A stretch of DNA of 64,000 nt from BCD1 sp965230565 (GTDB lineage Bacteria > Bacteroidota > Bacteroidia > Chitinophagales > Saprospiraceae): NCBI GenBank assembly GCA_965230565.1, contig CBDDLH010000005.1, positions 191,205-255,204 on the forward strand, in the 5' to 3' direction. The notes below the pieces were generated by a model that made no database searches, had not been told where the DNA came from, and saw only the letters and a program-made list of their open reading frames with translations. The position numbers and the translations under genes are program-made. Of the stretch, positions 43,942 to 53,265 are shown one piece after another; position 1 is the stretch's first letter; each line of letters begins with the position of its first letter.

Positions 43942-45786
43942 TTAATGGTTATGAACATTTTGCCGAGGCTTAGTAGCTGTTGACATAGGTGGATTTTTAA
44001 AAGCTGTATCAATAGTTGTTTTGACTAAGCCACAAGTCAGCATTTTATCCCCGAAATAAGGATTGCGGATTTCTTTTTCAGTACTTAACCAGTCAGCCCC
44101 TTCATTATCATTTGCCATCGGGCAATGTTGAACATATAAAGTAGATTCACCTATCCCAAAAACTTTTACGGCCTTGATTAGAGCCTGAGAAAGAAAGTCA
44201 AATTGTATCCGCTGCTCCTCGATGTCATCAGAGGTGGCTATTATTTTGCTGTGTGCTTTAATAGCACTTTGTTGTTTCATCCAATAATTGTGTGCATCGC
44301 CTTGTAGTAATGACATATCTACTTTATCCAATCCACTCAATACTTGATTGGCGGCAGCCTCTGCTTCTTTGCTATCAGTAGCAACCAGTGCATCTTTTAA
44401 ATTGAGGTAGGAGGTAGTAAACCTGAACAACTGCTCTTTAAAAGCAGCGGGAGTACTTTGAGTGTAATCAGGTAAATGGGTAGAATGGTCAGCGCCTTTG
44501 GCAGATACATTTCTGTTCATCATACTGGTTTGATTATTCAGCTGAGCTGCCGCGTCAATGGTGAAGCTACCATAAGTCACTACTGTTTCACCTGCTTCCA
44601 AACCACTAATAATTTGATAGTTATTTCCAAGAGCTTCCCCGATTTCAATTTCCCTAAACTCAAAAGAAGGGATAATAGCATCAGGAACTTTGACATAAAC
44701 CACAGAACGCTTTCCTGTCCACATTACGGCTGATTTTGGGACAGTAAGCTGGTTGGGAGAGCTAGATTTAGTTTGTAGTGTTCCATAGACAAGCATTTCA
44801 GGTTTTAGTAGGCCTTTAGTATTATTCACTTCAGTACGAATAGAAGCTACCCTTGTATTTGAATTAATAATAGGATCGATGAAAGTGACGCGAGTTTTAA
44901 AAACACTATTAGGTAAAGCCGGTGTGGTGAATACTATATTATCACCTACAGTGATGTTGAGTAAATCTTCTTCATAAGCATCAAATAGAACCCAGACCTT
45001 ACTAAGATTCATTATATCAAAAAGCGGCTCACCTTGCATTACATAGTCGCCGACAGAAACTCTCTTTTGCATTACAGTCCCAGATTCATCGGCATAAACA
45101 GTAAAGTTTTCCTGAATTTTTCCTTCCTGTTCAATTTGCTGAATAGTTGTTTCTTTAATTTTCCAATTGCGCAACTTGTTGCGAGCTGCTTCTATCAAAT
45201 TAGAATTAAGGCTTTTTAGTTTCAAAGTCTCTAAGAGCTCCCTTTGCGCAGTAATGAGGTCGGGAGAATAAAGCGTAGCTAATTTTTGCCCTTTACGGAC
45301 CTGTTCACCCGTGAAACTAACAAAGAGCTTTTCGATCCTTCCAGATACATGAGCAACTTGGCTGGAGGCCAATCGTTCATCAGGTTGCACCTTTCCAGAA
45401 AGCCGGATAATTTTATTCGATTCCTCATAAACTTTGCCAACTATAGTAGTTTGAATATTTGCCAATTTTACTGCCTCCTTAGTCATTTCTAAGACTAGTG
45501 GGTTATTAGAAGTATTTTCTTCTAAAGGAATCAGGTCCATGCCACAAATTGGGCAATCTCCAGGTTCATTTTGGCGAATTTGAGGATGCATTGAACAAGT
45601 CCAGACTGTGGATTCTACATCAGTAGAAACAATTTCTGTTTCATGATTATGAGATTGATCGGGGTTATTTGCACTTTGATTGTTACCAAAAACAAAGAAC
45701 CCAACCAATAGTCCCACTCCAAAGACTAGCGGAACAACAAGATTCTTTTTTAATATCACTTTTATGTTAGTATCCATTTTTTTCAA
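43942..45786 (-). CDS. cusB: CusB-type periplasmic adaptor of an RND metal pump
   Basis: The membrane-fusion part of a CusCBA-like copper efflux system, 614 residues. A signal anchor (VPLVFGVGLLVGFFVFG) is followed by a heavy-metal-binding domain (TCSMHPQIRQ...CPICGMDLIPLE, residues about 60-90), barrel-sandwich and beta-barrel domains (RIEKLFVSFTGEQVRKGQKL, ESGTVMQKRVSVGDYV), and a C-terminal DUF3347 domain (QLFRFTTSYLNLKDALVA, YVQHCPMANDNEGADWL), another copper-binding unit. It follows the pump gene after 107 bases. Confidence 0.93.
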   Translation of the reverse strand: MKKMDTNIKVILKKNLVVPLVFGVGLLVGFFVFGNNQSANNPDQSHNHETEIVSTDVESTVWTCSMHPQIRQNEPGDCPICGMDLIPLEENTSNNPLVLEMTKEAVKLANIQTTIVGKVYEESNKIIRLSGKVQPDERLASSQVAHVSGRIEKLFVSFTGEQVRKGQKLATLYSPDLITAQRELLETLKLKSLNSNLIEAARNKLRNWKIKETTIQQIEQEGKIQENFTVYADESGTVMQKRVSVGDYVMQGEPLFDIMNLSKVWVLFDAYEEDLLNITVGDNIVFTTPALPNSVFKTRVTFIDPIINSNTRVASIRTEVNNTKGLLKPEMLVYGTLQTKSSSPNQLTVPKSAVMWTGKRSVVYVKVPDAIIPSFEFREIEIGEALGNNYQIISGLEAGETVVTYGSFTIDAAAQLNNQTSMMNRNVSAKGADHSTHLPDYTQSTPAAFKEQLFRFTTSYLNLKDALVATDSKEAEAAANQVLSGLDKVDMSLLQGDAHNYWMKQQSAIKAHSKIIATSDDIEEQRIQFDFLSQALIKAVKVFGIGESTLYVQHCPMANDNEGADWLSTEKEIRNPYFGDKMLTCGLVKTTIDTAFKNPPMSTATKPRQNVHNH

Positions 45787-45893
45787 TTTAGATCTACTTT
45801 AGGAGAGACTCCCGTCCTTCGTTACGATTAGATTTCCACTTTTGGAAATTGATACTACCTTTCCGTGTAACTTAGAGACAGGAGTCCTTTTCC
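45787..45893 (-). other. Repeat-bearing leader between the pump and adaptor genes
   Basis: On the minus strand, AAGGACTCCTGTCTCTAA is echoed by AAGGACGGGAGTCTCTCC about 65 bases on. A hairpin ATTTCCA / TGGAAAT lies between them. It is a wide gap for an otherwise tightly packed operon, so it may control expression ratio or mRNA processing. Confidence 0.5.
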
Positions 45894-48800
45894 TTAAATT
45901 GATATATATTTCTCAACCATTGCCTTATTCATATGGCTTTTGACGATAGTTTTTAACGTTTTCAAATCATATCCAATTAATTCATTTTCAAGTTGCAGGA
46001 GTTCATCAAAATTCGTTCCATCAGAGCTATATTCTGATTCCAGAATATTAATAGCCGCTTGTGTTATTTCAATTTGCTTTTTGTACAGTTCCATTTTAAG
46101 TTGAGCTATCTGTTGATCAGCATAAGTTTGTTCGATAGCAGCGTTGAATAGAGAAAGCATGTCCGTTTTTCTGTTTTCCAAGGCTGCAATCTTTAAATTT
46201 TCCTCTGTTCGTTTTGCCTTGAATTTTTCTCGAAAGAGTGGAATCTTAACAGAGGCTCTAAGCTGTAAAATATCCCGGCCATTATTGATCGGGGCAGCAT
46301 CACTTCTTTGATTGACCAAGATATAATCCAAGCCAACACCAAAGGAAGGCTTAGCATTGAGTTCATTCAAAGAGATAGCCTGTTTAGATATTTCCTGTTG
46401 CAATTCAAACATTCGCAGCATTGGATGATGTAGTTGAATATGTTTAGCTATGGTATCCTTATCCAAGGGGAGTTGAGCAAATGATAAACTATCCGAAGGG
46501 ATGACAGGCGTATTCAGGGATCGATTAAGCAATTGATTAATAGTAGTAATCGGATTAGTTTTAGCTGTTTCCAGAATTTCCAATTCCTGTTGAAATTCCT
46601 CTATTTTCAATTGAACGCGAAGAACATCTGCCGCTGTAGCTTTACCACTTTCCACTTTAGTTAAGGCTAACTGTTCCAATGTTTTAAATAGTGCTACACT
46701 TTTTTGAATGATAATCTGGCTTTGATGTATTTCGTAGAGGCGGAAATAAGCAGTTTTGACCTTATAAAGCAGGTTTAATTGTTCTACAAACACCCGTTCA
46801 AATAAAGCTTTAGCTTTAGCATTTTCCAGTGTTGCCTTACTATCCAATGTACCAAACCAAGGAAACATTTGTGTTGCACTTAATCTTGCAGTTTGCGCCC
46901 CCAATCTGGTTTCGACAGGTAAGGGGAATGTACCAATGCCTACTTCGGGATCAGGCAATTGACTAAGCTGTGGGGCTTTTTCCAAAGCTGCCAAATACTC
47001 TTGTTCTAGTACCTTTAATTCCAGATTTTCAGCGAGGGATTTTTCCATCAAATGATCTAAGGATTGGCCAGATACAGGCGTACTACTTAAAGTACTAATT
47101 AGGCCTATAGAGATCACAGTAAGGACTCCCTTATTCAGTTTGAATTTCTCAATACGCAGACTCCACTCTTGCCAGAGTGAATAGAGTACAGGCACAGTAA
47201 ACATAGTGATCATTTGAAGCGTCATACCTCCAAAAGATGGAATAGCCATTGGGAGCATAATATCTGCGCCTCTTCCTGTTGATGTCAGGACAGGCAAGAG
47301 TGCTAAGATAGTAGTGGCAGTAGTCATCATGGCAGGTCTTACCCTTCTCAAACCACCTTCTACGACTGCATCCCGTATGCCCTCGATTGAAGTAGGTTTA
47401 TTTTTTTTGAAGCTATCTTTCAAGAAAGTAGCAACCAATACACCATCATCTGTAGCAATGCCAAACAAGGCGAGGAATCCTACCCATACAGCCACACTTA
47501 GATTAATAGTTCTGATTTGAAACAGGTCGCGCATATTCGTTCCGAAGAACTCAAAATTCAGGAACCAGTTCGTGTCATAAAGTCCAATCATAATAAAGCC
47601 ACCGGCAAAGGCGATGAAAACCCCTGTAAAAACCATTGCGGAAATCGTGACGGAATTAAATTGGAAATAGAGTATAAGAAAGATAATAGCTAAGGCGATA
47701 GGAACGACTATACTTAGTCGTTTACTAGCCCTTACCTGTTGTTCGTAATTTCCAGCAAAACGGAAGCTCACCCCTGCAGGAACTTCAAGTATTCCGTTGT
47801 CAATTTGAGACTGCAAATAGTTTTGAGCGTTAGTGACCACTTCTACTTCAGAAAAGTCATCTTCACGATCGAATAATACATAACCAATCAGAAAACCATC
47901 TTCACTTTTAATAGACTGAGCCCCTTGTTCATAGCGAATCGTCACCAAATTGCCTAAGGGGATTTGTTGCCCTGCAGCAGTAGGGATATAGATACGTTCT
48001 AAAGTTTCGGGATCATTTCTCAATTCTCTTGGGTAGCGGATACGAATGGCATAACGTTCCCGTCCTTCTACGGTGGTAGTCATGGTCATGCCACCGATTG
48101 CTGCCTGAATATACTGTTGAACTTTGCCGACAGAAAGACCATGGCGGCTGATGGCATCTCTATCTATATCCAAAAGTAGATAAGGTTTCCCTACGATTCT
48201 ATCCGCGAAAACAGCCGCATCTTTTACTCCGTCGACATCCTTTAGGTGTTTTTCAAGTTGTAAACCAAAAGCTTCGATTGTGGCTAAATCTCCACCTCTG
48301 ACTTTAATGCCCATTGGTGCACGCATTCCCGTTTGAAGCATTACCAGTCGGGTTTCAATTGGTTGTAATTTGGGGGCAGAAGTTACACCAGGTATTTTAG
48401 TAGCATTGACGATTTCGTTCCAGATATCATCTGGACTATTGATTTCATCCCGCCATTGCCGGAAATAGCGTCCATTTTTATCAGGAATTAGTTCTCCGAA
48501 TTCATCCCTGGCATATGCTCCGTTTTGATATTTGAAACGAATTCGATGTCCCTTATCATTCGTTTTATATTCCGATTTATATAAGATAACATTTTCGTAC
48601 ATTGACATTGGTGCAGGATCTAGGGCACTATTGACTCTACCTGCTTTACCGACAACCGTTTCGACTTCAGGAATAGCGGTAACTGCCATATCCAGTAGTC
48701 GTAAGTTCTTAATATTTTCCTGCATCCCGGAATGTGGCATTGAAGTAGGCATCAATAAAAATGAGCCTTCATCCAGGGCAGGCATAAACTCTTCGCCCGT

Positions 48801-50804
48801 TGTCTTATAAACCAAGTACCCCTGATACACGATAAAAGAGACCAACATCAGAAACAGTAGTTTGAATCGGAGTAAGAAACGGAGAATATTTTCATAGAAA
48901 AAGATAATTAAGTAAAAGAAGCCTATTAAGCCACCAGCAAGAATGACAATAAAAAAGAAATTGGTCAATGTACTTTTATTTACGCCAAGAGGCATCCAAA
49001 CTGCTGCCAAGAGCCAAGCAACAATTAAGGCGTATAAAACATTAGTACAAACAGAAAGAATATTAGCGTTTCTATCTGAACTAAATTGTTGTACAAGGAG
49101 GTATAAAATACCTGCTATTCCCACAACTACCAGGATACTTCCTATGAATGGATGATAAGCGAGCCCAACAATTCCACCAGTGATAACCGCCAAACCGTTT
49201 AGGATGTAGGAGATTATTTTTCGATTGGACTTGAACGAAAAAACGGTGTGTGCCAATGGGGGAATAATAGTGATAGCGACAATGATTGAAGCCATCAAAG
49301 CAAAGGTTTTGGTGAATGCCAGGGGTTTAAACAATTTGCCCTCAGCAGCCTCCATTGTAAATACAGGTAGGAATGAAATCACCGTAGTAGCAACAGCGGT
49401 AATTACTGCAGAGGCCACCTCGGTTGTTGCTTCATAAACACTTTCCAAGAGCGATTCTTCCGGAGGAGCATCCTCAATTCTTTTGACCATACTTTCTATT
49501 AGTACAATACCCATATCCACCATAGTACCGATGGCGATGGCAATACCAGACAATGCAACAATATTGGCATCTACCCCAAAATATTTCATGGCAATAAAGC
49601 ACATCAACACAGCGACAGGTAAAGTGCCAGAAACAAGAAGAGATGATTTCAGGTTCAGTAGCATTAAAATCACTACGATGATAGTAATCAAAATTTCAAG
49701 AGTAAGAGCTTCCTGCAGTGTACCGATTGTTTCATTTATCAATTGAGTACGATCATAGAAGGGGACGATTTTAACTTGAGATACTGTGCTATCCCGAAGC
49801 CTCTTAGTTGGGAGTCCCGGCTCCATTTCAGCTATTTTCGCTTTCACGTTATTGATTACCTCCAGTGGATTTGCCCCATATCTGGCAATAACAACACCGC
49901 CTACCGCTTCTGTTCCTGATTTATCCAGCACCCCTCTTCGAGTAGCAGGAGCAATATTAACTTTAGCGATATCACGGATACGGATAGGGACATTATCGCT
50001 GACTTTGACCACACTTTTTTCGATATCCTCCACATTTTTGACGTAACCAAGCCCTCTGACAAAATATTCTGCAAGGTTTATTTCAACAGTTTGGGCCCCG
50101 ATATCAATATTGCTACTTTTAACAGCATTCATGACCTGCTCCAAATTAATATTATTAACCTTCATTGCATCGGGGTCAACGTCCACCTGGTATTCTTTTA
50201 CAAACCCTCCGATGGACGCTACCTCTGCCACACCTTCAGCAGAGGATAAACCATATCGGACATAAAAATCCTGAATAGTTCTAAGTTCATGTAAATCCCA
50301 TCCTCCAGTGGGATTATCATCCTGGTCGCGGCCTTCGAGTGTGTACCAATAGATTTGCCCCAATGCTGTAGCATCAGCCCCCAGGGTAGGTTGTACATCA
50401 TCCGGTAGGGTATTGGCAGGTAGAGAATTTAGTTTTTCAAGAATTCGGCTTCTACTCCAGTAGAACTCTACATCATCATTAAAAATCACATAGATGCTAG
50501 AGAAGCCGAACATAGAATTACTACGGATACTCTTGACCCCAGGAATACCGAGCAATGCTGTAGTTAAAGGATAGGTGATCTGGTCTTCTACATCTTGAGG
50601 AGAACGTCCCATCCAATTGGTAAAAACGATCTGTTGATTTTCCCCGATGTCAGGGATGGCATCTACCGCAACAGGGTTGCGAGGTAGTTCTGTGATGCCA
50701 AAATCAAAAGGAGCAGTTACCAGTCCCCAGCCAACAAATAGCAAGAGGAAGAGATAAGCAACCAGTTTATTTTCCAGGAAGAACCGGACAAAATTATTTA
50801 ACAT
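45894..50804 (-). CDS. cusA: CusA/CzcA-type RND metal pump fused to a TolC-like outer-membrane channel
   Basis: A protein of 1636 residues. About 1-1240 is a CusA/CzcA inner-membrane proton-driven pump (PFDFGITELPRNPVAVDAIP; FTNWMGRSPQDVEDQITYPL; TM segments such as IAIAIGTMVDMGIVLIESMV; FGIATDDGVLVATFL). The remaining 400 residues are a TolC-family channel (MEKSLAENLELKVLEQEYLA, FPWFGTLDSKATLENAKAKA, ending MVEKYISI), preceded by a hydrophobic stretch (GVLTVISIGLISTL) like a former signal peptide. The outer channel has thus been joined to the pump. Related fusions occur in Bacteroidota; this one also has additional membrane segments (about residues 530-660) within the pump. Confidence 0.92.
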   Translation of the reverse strand: MLNNFVRFFLENKLVAYLFLLLFVGWGLVTAPFDFGITELPRNPVAVDAIPDIGENQQIVFTNWMGRSPQDVEDQITYPLTTALLGIPGVKSIRSNSMFGFSSIYVIFNDDVEFYWSRSRILEKLNSLPANTLPDDVQPTLGADATALGQIYWYTLEGRDQDDNPTGGWDLHELRTIQDFYVRYGLSSAEGVAEVASIGGFVKEYQVDVDPDAMKVNNINLEQVMNAVKSSNIDIGAQTVEINLAEYFVRGLGYVKNVEDIEKSVVKVSDNVPIRIRDIAKVNIAPATRRGVLDKSGTEAVGGVVIARYGANPLEVINNVKAKIAEMEPGLPTKRLRDSTVSQVKIVPFYDRTQLINETIGTLQEALTLEILITIIVVILMLLNLKSSLLVSGTLPVAVLMCFIAMKYFGVDANIVALSGIAIAIGTMVDMGIVLIESMVKRIEDAPPEESLLESVYEATTEVASAVITAVATTVISFLPVFTMEAAEGKLFKPLAFTKTFALMASIIVAITIIPPLAHTVFSFKSNRKIISYILNGLAVITGGIVGLAYHPFIGSILVVVGIAGILYLLVQQFSSDRNANILSVCTNVLYALIVAWLLAAVWMPLGVNKSTLTNFFFIVILAGGLIGFFYLIIFFYENILRFLLRFKLLFLMLVSFIVYQGYLVYKTTGEEFMPALDEGSFLLMPTSMPHSGMQENIKNLRLLDMAVTAIPEVETVVGKAGRVNSALDPAPMSMYENVILYKSEYKTNDKGHRIRFKYQNGAYARDEFGELIPDKNGRYFRQWRDEINSPDDIWNEIVNATKIPGVTSAPKLQPIETRLVMLQTGMRAPMGIKVRGGDLATIEAFGLQLEKHLKDVDGVKDAAVFADRIVGKPYLLLDIDRDAISRHGLSVGKVQQYIQAAIGGMTMTTTVEGRERYAIRIRYPRELRNDPETLERIYIPTAAGQQIPLGNLVTIRYEQGAQSIKSEDGFLIGYVLFDREDDFSEVEVVTNAQNYLQSQIDNGILEVPAGVSFRFAGNYEQQVRASKRLSIVVPIALAIIFLILYFQFNSVTISAMVFTGVFIAFAGGFIMIGLYDTNWFLNFEFFGTNMRDLFQIRTINLSVAVWVGFLALFGIATDDGVLVATFLKDSFKKNKPTSIEGIRDAVVEGGLRRVRPAMMTTATTILALLPVLTSTGRGADIMLPMAIPSFGGMTLQMITMFTVPVLYSLWQEWSLRIEKFKLNKGVLTVISIGLISTLSSTPVSGQSLDHLMEKSLAENLELKVLEQEYLAALEKAPQLSQLPDPEVGIGTFPLPVETRLGAQTARLSATQMFPWFGTLDSKATLENAKAKALFERVFVEQLNLLYKVKTAYFRLYEIHQSQIIIQKSVALFKTLEQLALTKVESGKATAADVLRVQLKIEEFQQELEILETAKTNPITTINQLLNRSLNTPVIPSDSLSFAQLPLDKDTIAKHIQLHHPMLRMFELQQEISKQAISLNELNAKPSFGVGLDYILVNQRSDAAPINNGRDILQLRASVKIPLFREKFKAKRTEENLKIAALENRKTDMLSLFNAAIEQTYADQQIAQLKMELYKKQIEITQAAINILESEYSSDGTNFDELLQLENELIGYDLKTLKTIVKSHMNKAMVEKYISI

Positions 50805-50957
50805 ACCACATATACTTTCTTTATTTAGTAAATGCTTAAACTGCGAGCATTAGCAAATGACCTACAGTAGAAGCCTAAATACACCATAAAGCCAGCAGTC
50901 CTACTTGTTAAGGGAGCAAGTAAGCTGAGAACATTTAATGGTTAAAGAAAGTATTGG

Positions 50958-51419
50958 CTATAAAAGGAAAGATTGAATTAGGACAGGGATATCCTTAAAG
51001 ATTAGAGGTGGTTTATAATTAGTAAAGCCAAGCGTGTCTTGGGCTATAGGCGATACAGATAGAAATACAATTGCGTAAGCTTTGAGAAACAATTGTAGTG
51101 GCGGAGTAAGAACAAGTTCAGCTTTATCTATTTTACTGATTTCATTAGTCTGACAATGAAGCGTTTTATGAGCACAGCAAGCTTTTTTCTGGATGGCATT
51201 ATTCTTTTTTTGTGCGGCTGTTTTTTTATGGTGTACGCAACTTTGCTGAAGTTTTGAATCTGCCATATCCTGACAGGTTTTTGCCTTACCAATAAGATTA
51301 AACGTTTTAAGCTTACCACCACAAAAGTGCATATCCATAGTAAAACCAGCTGAAGATACAAACATCAGCAAAGCCATAGTAAAGGCAAAAAGTCGATATG
51401 TTTGTTTTAGTCTTACCAT
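50958..51419 (-). CDS. HYC_CC_PP-family Cys/His-rich protein
   Basis: A protein of 153 residues with an N-terminal hydrophobic signal (AFTMALLMFVSSAGFTM). It is followed by MHFCGGKLKTFN, a CQDM motif, and KKACCAHKTLHCQTNE. This is the HYC_CC_PP pattern, named from its conserved His/Cys and CC. Such proteins often come first in metal-efflux operons of Bacteroidota, probably in metal binding. A hydrophobic segment lies at about 115-130. It is first of the minus-strand copper operon, with about 150 bases before the pump gene. Confidence 0.87.
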   Translation of the reverse strand: MVRLKQTYRLFAFTMALLMFVSSAGFTMDMHFCGGKLKTFNLIGKAKTCQDMADSKLQQSCVHHKKTAAQKKNNAIQKKACCAHKTLHCQTNEISKIDKAELVLTPPLQLFLKAYAIVFLSVSPIAQDTLGFTNYKPPLIFKDIPVLIQSFLL

Positions 51420-51611
51420 CGTACAGTAACCAAAGGTAATAATTTAATTCCTTGTAGGATTACAAAATTTTGATTTTGTTTTATAAATCTTTGGCATTTT
51501 AATCACTATGGCCATCCCTGGTTGATGGTTGAATGTTAGCCAGTACGCTCTTGTAGGTACAACTACAAAAACTACCCTTCACATTAAAATTGGCATATTG
51601 AATGGAGAGGA

Positions 51612-51628
51612 GTTACAGGAAGTGTAAC
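51612..51628 (+). promoter_or_regulatory. Candidate operator between divergent copper genes
   Basis: GTTACA-GGAAG-TGTAAC is an exact 6-5-6 inverted repeat. It lies between the divergent minus-strand operon (start 51419) and the porin gene (start 51727). A partly similar GTTACATATGGATAATG follows. It could bind the Crp/Fnr-type or the AraC-type regulator of the island. Confidence 0.5.
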
Positions 51629-51658
51629 AAAAAAAAAGAGTCCACGTTACATATGGAT

Positions 51659-51703
51659 AATGTTAAAGTGTCTTGGATAAGACACTTTAACATTGTTTTT
51701 TTT
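51659..51703 (+). terminator. Perfect hairpin with T-run in front of the porin gene
   Basis: A 16-bp perfect stem (AATGTTAAAGTGTCTT, 51659-51674, against 51679-51694), 4-base loop, then GTTTTTTTT. No plus-strand gene precedes it, so it is not a normal gene-end terminator. It ends about 24 bases before the porin ATG and may be an attenuator in the porin leader. Confidence 0.75.
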
Positions 51704-51726
51704 AATCCATTAAATGGCACTCAACG

Positions 51727-53076
51727 ATGAGAAAATTCTTATTAGCATTCGTTTCCATTCTATTTGTGCAGATGGCTATTTGTCAGGATAGCACAAGCAT
51801 ACAAACTAAACCTATTGAAGTCCAGGCCGAGGAGAGGGGGCTTGTAAAACTACATTCAGAATATTCCTTTTTGATGTTGGACCCGGTAAATAACTTACGT
51901 AAAGTGGAAATTTTGCTAAAAGAAAAAGCCAGAGGTGGGTTAAATAACAGCAATTTATACATTGGGGCTTCTCTGATTTCAATAATGGACTATCAGCATT
52001 CGAATACAGATTCAAAGTTTGCCTATTTGATGCGACATCCGACATCAAATAACCAAATAGGAAAAACAGTGAGCGAAGCTGTGATTCATTCTGCACAATT
52101 GGGACTGACAGGAGTAGTGAATAAGTGGTTATCAGTTTATGGAGAATTATTGTATAATCCTGAGCAGAGCTTTGGAAGCGGAACAATTACATCATTAGGA
52201 CGCAACCAACTTCAACTACGCAAGGGGTATATTCTTTTAGGAGATTTAAACAAATTACCACTTTATATAGCTGTAGGAAAAATGGATGCCAATTTTGGAC
52301 AGACGGGCAGTGTTAATCCTTTCACCAATTCTACGATGTGGCATGCATTTGGTGGCTTGGGCTATGGGGCTTTAGTTGGTTTTGACAAAAAAGGATTTAA
52401 CGTCTCCTTTATGGCTATTCAGGGAGGAGCGCAATTTAGAGCCCTGCATGCACCTGTGGATACTACGAATGTACCATCGAAGTTGAATAATTTTGCAGTA
52501 GATGCAAATTATTCATTCAGATTAGCTGAAAACAGTAGTTTTTTGATAGGAGGATCTTATTTACATGGTTCTGCATATTGTCAGGGGTTTCCTGTTTTTC
52601 ATTTTATGCCTTGTAGAGAGAACAACCCTGCTTCGACAGTATATGCAAGTCTGAATTTAGGCAACAGGTTTTATTTGAAAGGAGGATATGCTATTACATC
52701 TAATGTTTGGGATGGGACACATAATCCTACACCTCCATTAAATGAGTTTGAGGCTGCCAAAGTAAGCTCTATGGATATAGGTGCGAAGTATAATTTCAAA
52801 TCAAAAGGAAAGATCAATTACTGTCTGTCTCTTGAATTTTCAGATTTTGTGGCGGGGCCTGAAGGTTCACCCTGGCATCGGCAAACACAGACGGTGTTAG
52901 GTTTAACTGGTATGATTCAAAATTCTTCCAAGTTATTTTTGGAAGTTTTCAGAACAACTGGTTATTCTCCCTTGAATTTTATAAGTGGAGGTAACTTTGA
53001 AGATCCTGGCGTTACACATAGTGATGCTGATGCTCGAAGTATTGGACTTGTATTAGGGGGGCAAATTACCCTTTAG
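51727..53076 (+). CDS. Outer-membrane porin (LbtU-like)
   Basis: An outer-membrane beta-barrel of 449 residues. Signal peptide (KFLLAFVSILFVQMAICQ), then alternating strands ending in an aromatic/hydrophobic strand (SIGLVLGGQITL). SLISIMDYQHSNTDSKFAYL and KLPLYIAVGKMDANFGQTG recall LbtU/DUF3573-type porins. It is the only island gene pointing right near this spot, divergent from the efflux operon, with an attenuator-like hairpin in its leader. It could admit or release a metal complex; the substrate is unknown. Confidence 0.8.
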   Translation: MRKFLLAFVSILFVQMAICQDSTSIQTKPIEVQAEERGLVKLHSEYSFLMLDPVNNLRKVEILLKEKARGGLNNSNLYIGASLISIMDYQHSNTDSKFAYLMRHPTSNNQIGKTVSEAVIHSAQLGLTGVVNKWLSVYGELLYNPEQSFGSGTITSLGRNQLQLRKGYILLGDLNKLPLYIAVGKMDANFGQTGSVNPFTNSTMWHAFGGLGYGALVGFDKKGFNVSFMAIQGGAQFRALHAPVDTTNVPSKLNNFAVDANYSFRLAENSSFLIGGSYLHGSAYCQGFPVFHFMPCRENNPASTVYASLNLGNRFYLKGGYAITSNVWDGTHNPTPPLNEFEAAKVSSMDIGAKYNFKSKGKINYCLSLEFSDFVAGPEGSPWHRQTQTVLGLTGMIQNSSKLFLEVFRTTGYSPLNFISGGNFEDPGVTHSDADARSIGLVLGGQITL

Positions 53077-53166
53077 ACGACCTGATATCTAATCCAGCAT
53101 TAGAAGCGGTTTTGACCGTCAGAAATTCAATAAAAGTCAGGCATTTTGAATTTTATATTCAAGAAT

Positions 53167-53201
53167 AAGCTCGACCTTCGCATTTTGCGAAAGTCGAGCT
53201 T
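53167..53201 (+). terminator. Terminator of the porin gene
   Basis: AAGCTCGAC with an inner TCGC pairs with GCGA and GTCGAGCTT across an ATTTT loop, about 90 bases after the porin stop. The T-run is weak, so confidence is moderate. It also lies downstream of the convergent tyrosinase gene and may serve both. Confidence 0.7.
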
Positions 53202-53265
53202 TGATACTATACAGTTATTTTATTTACGAAATTAGTTTTATTTAATATTTCTGACATGGTAAAAT

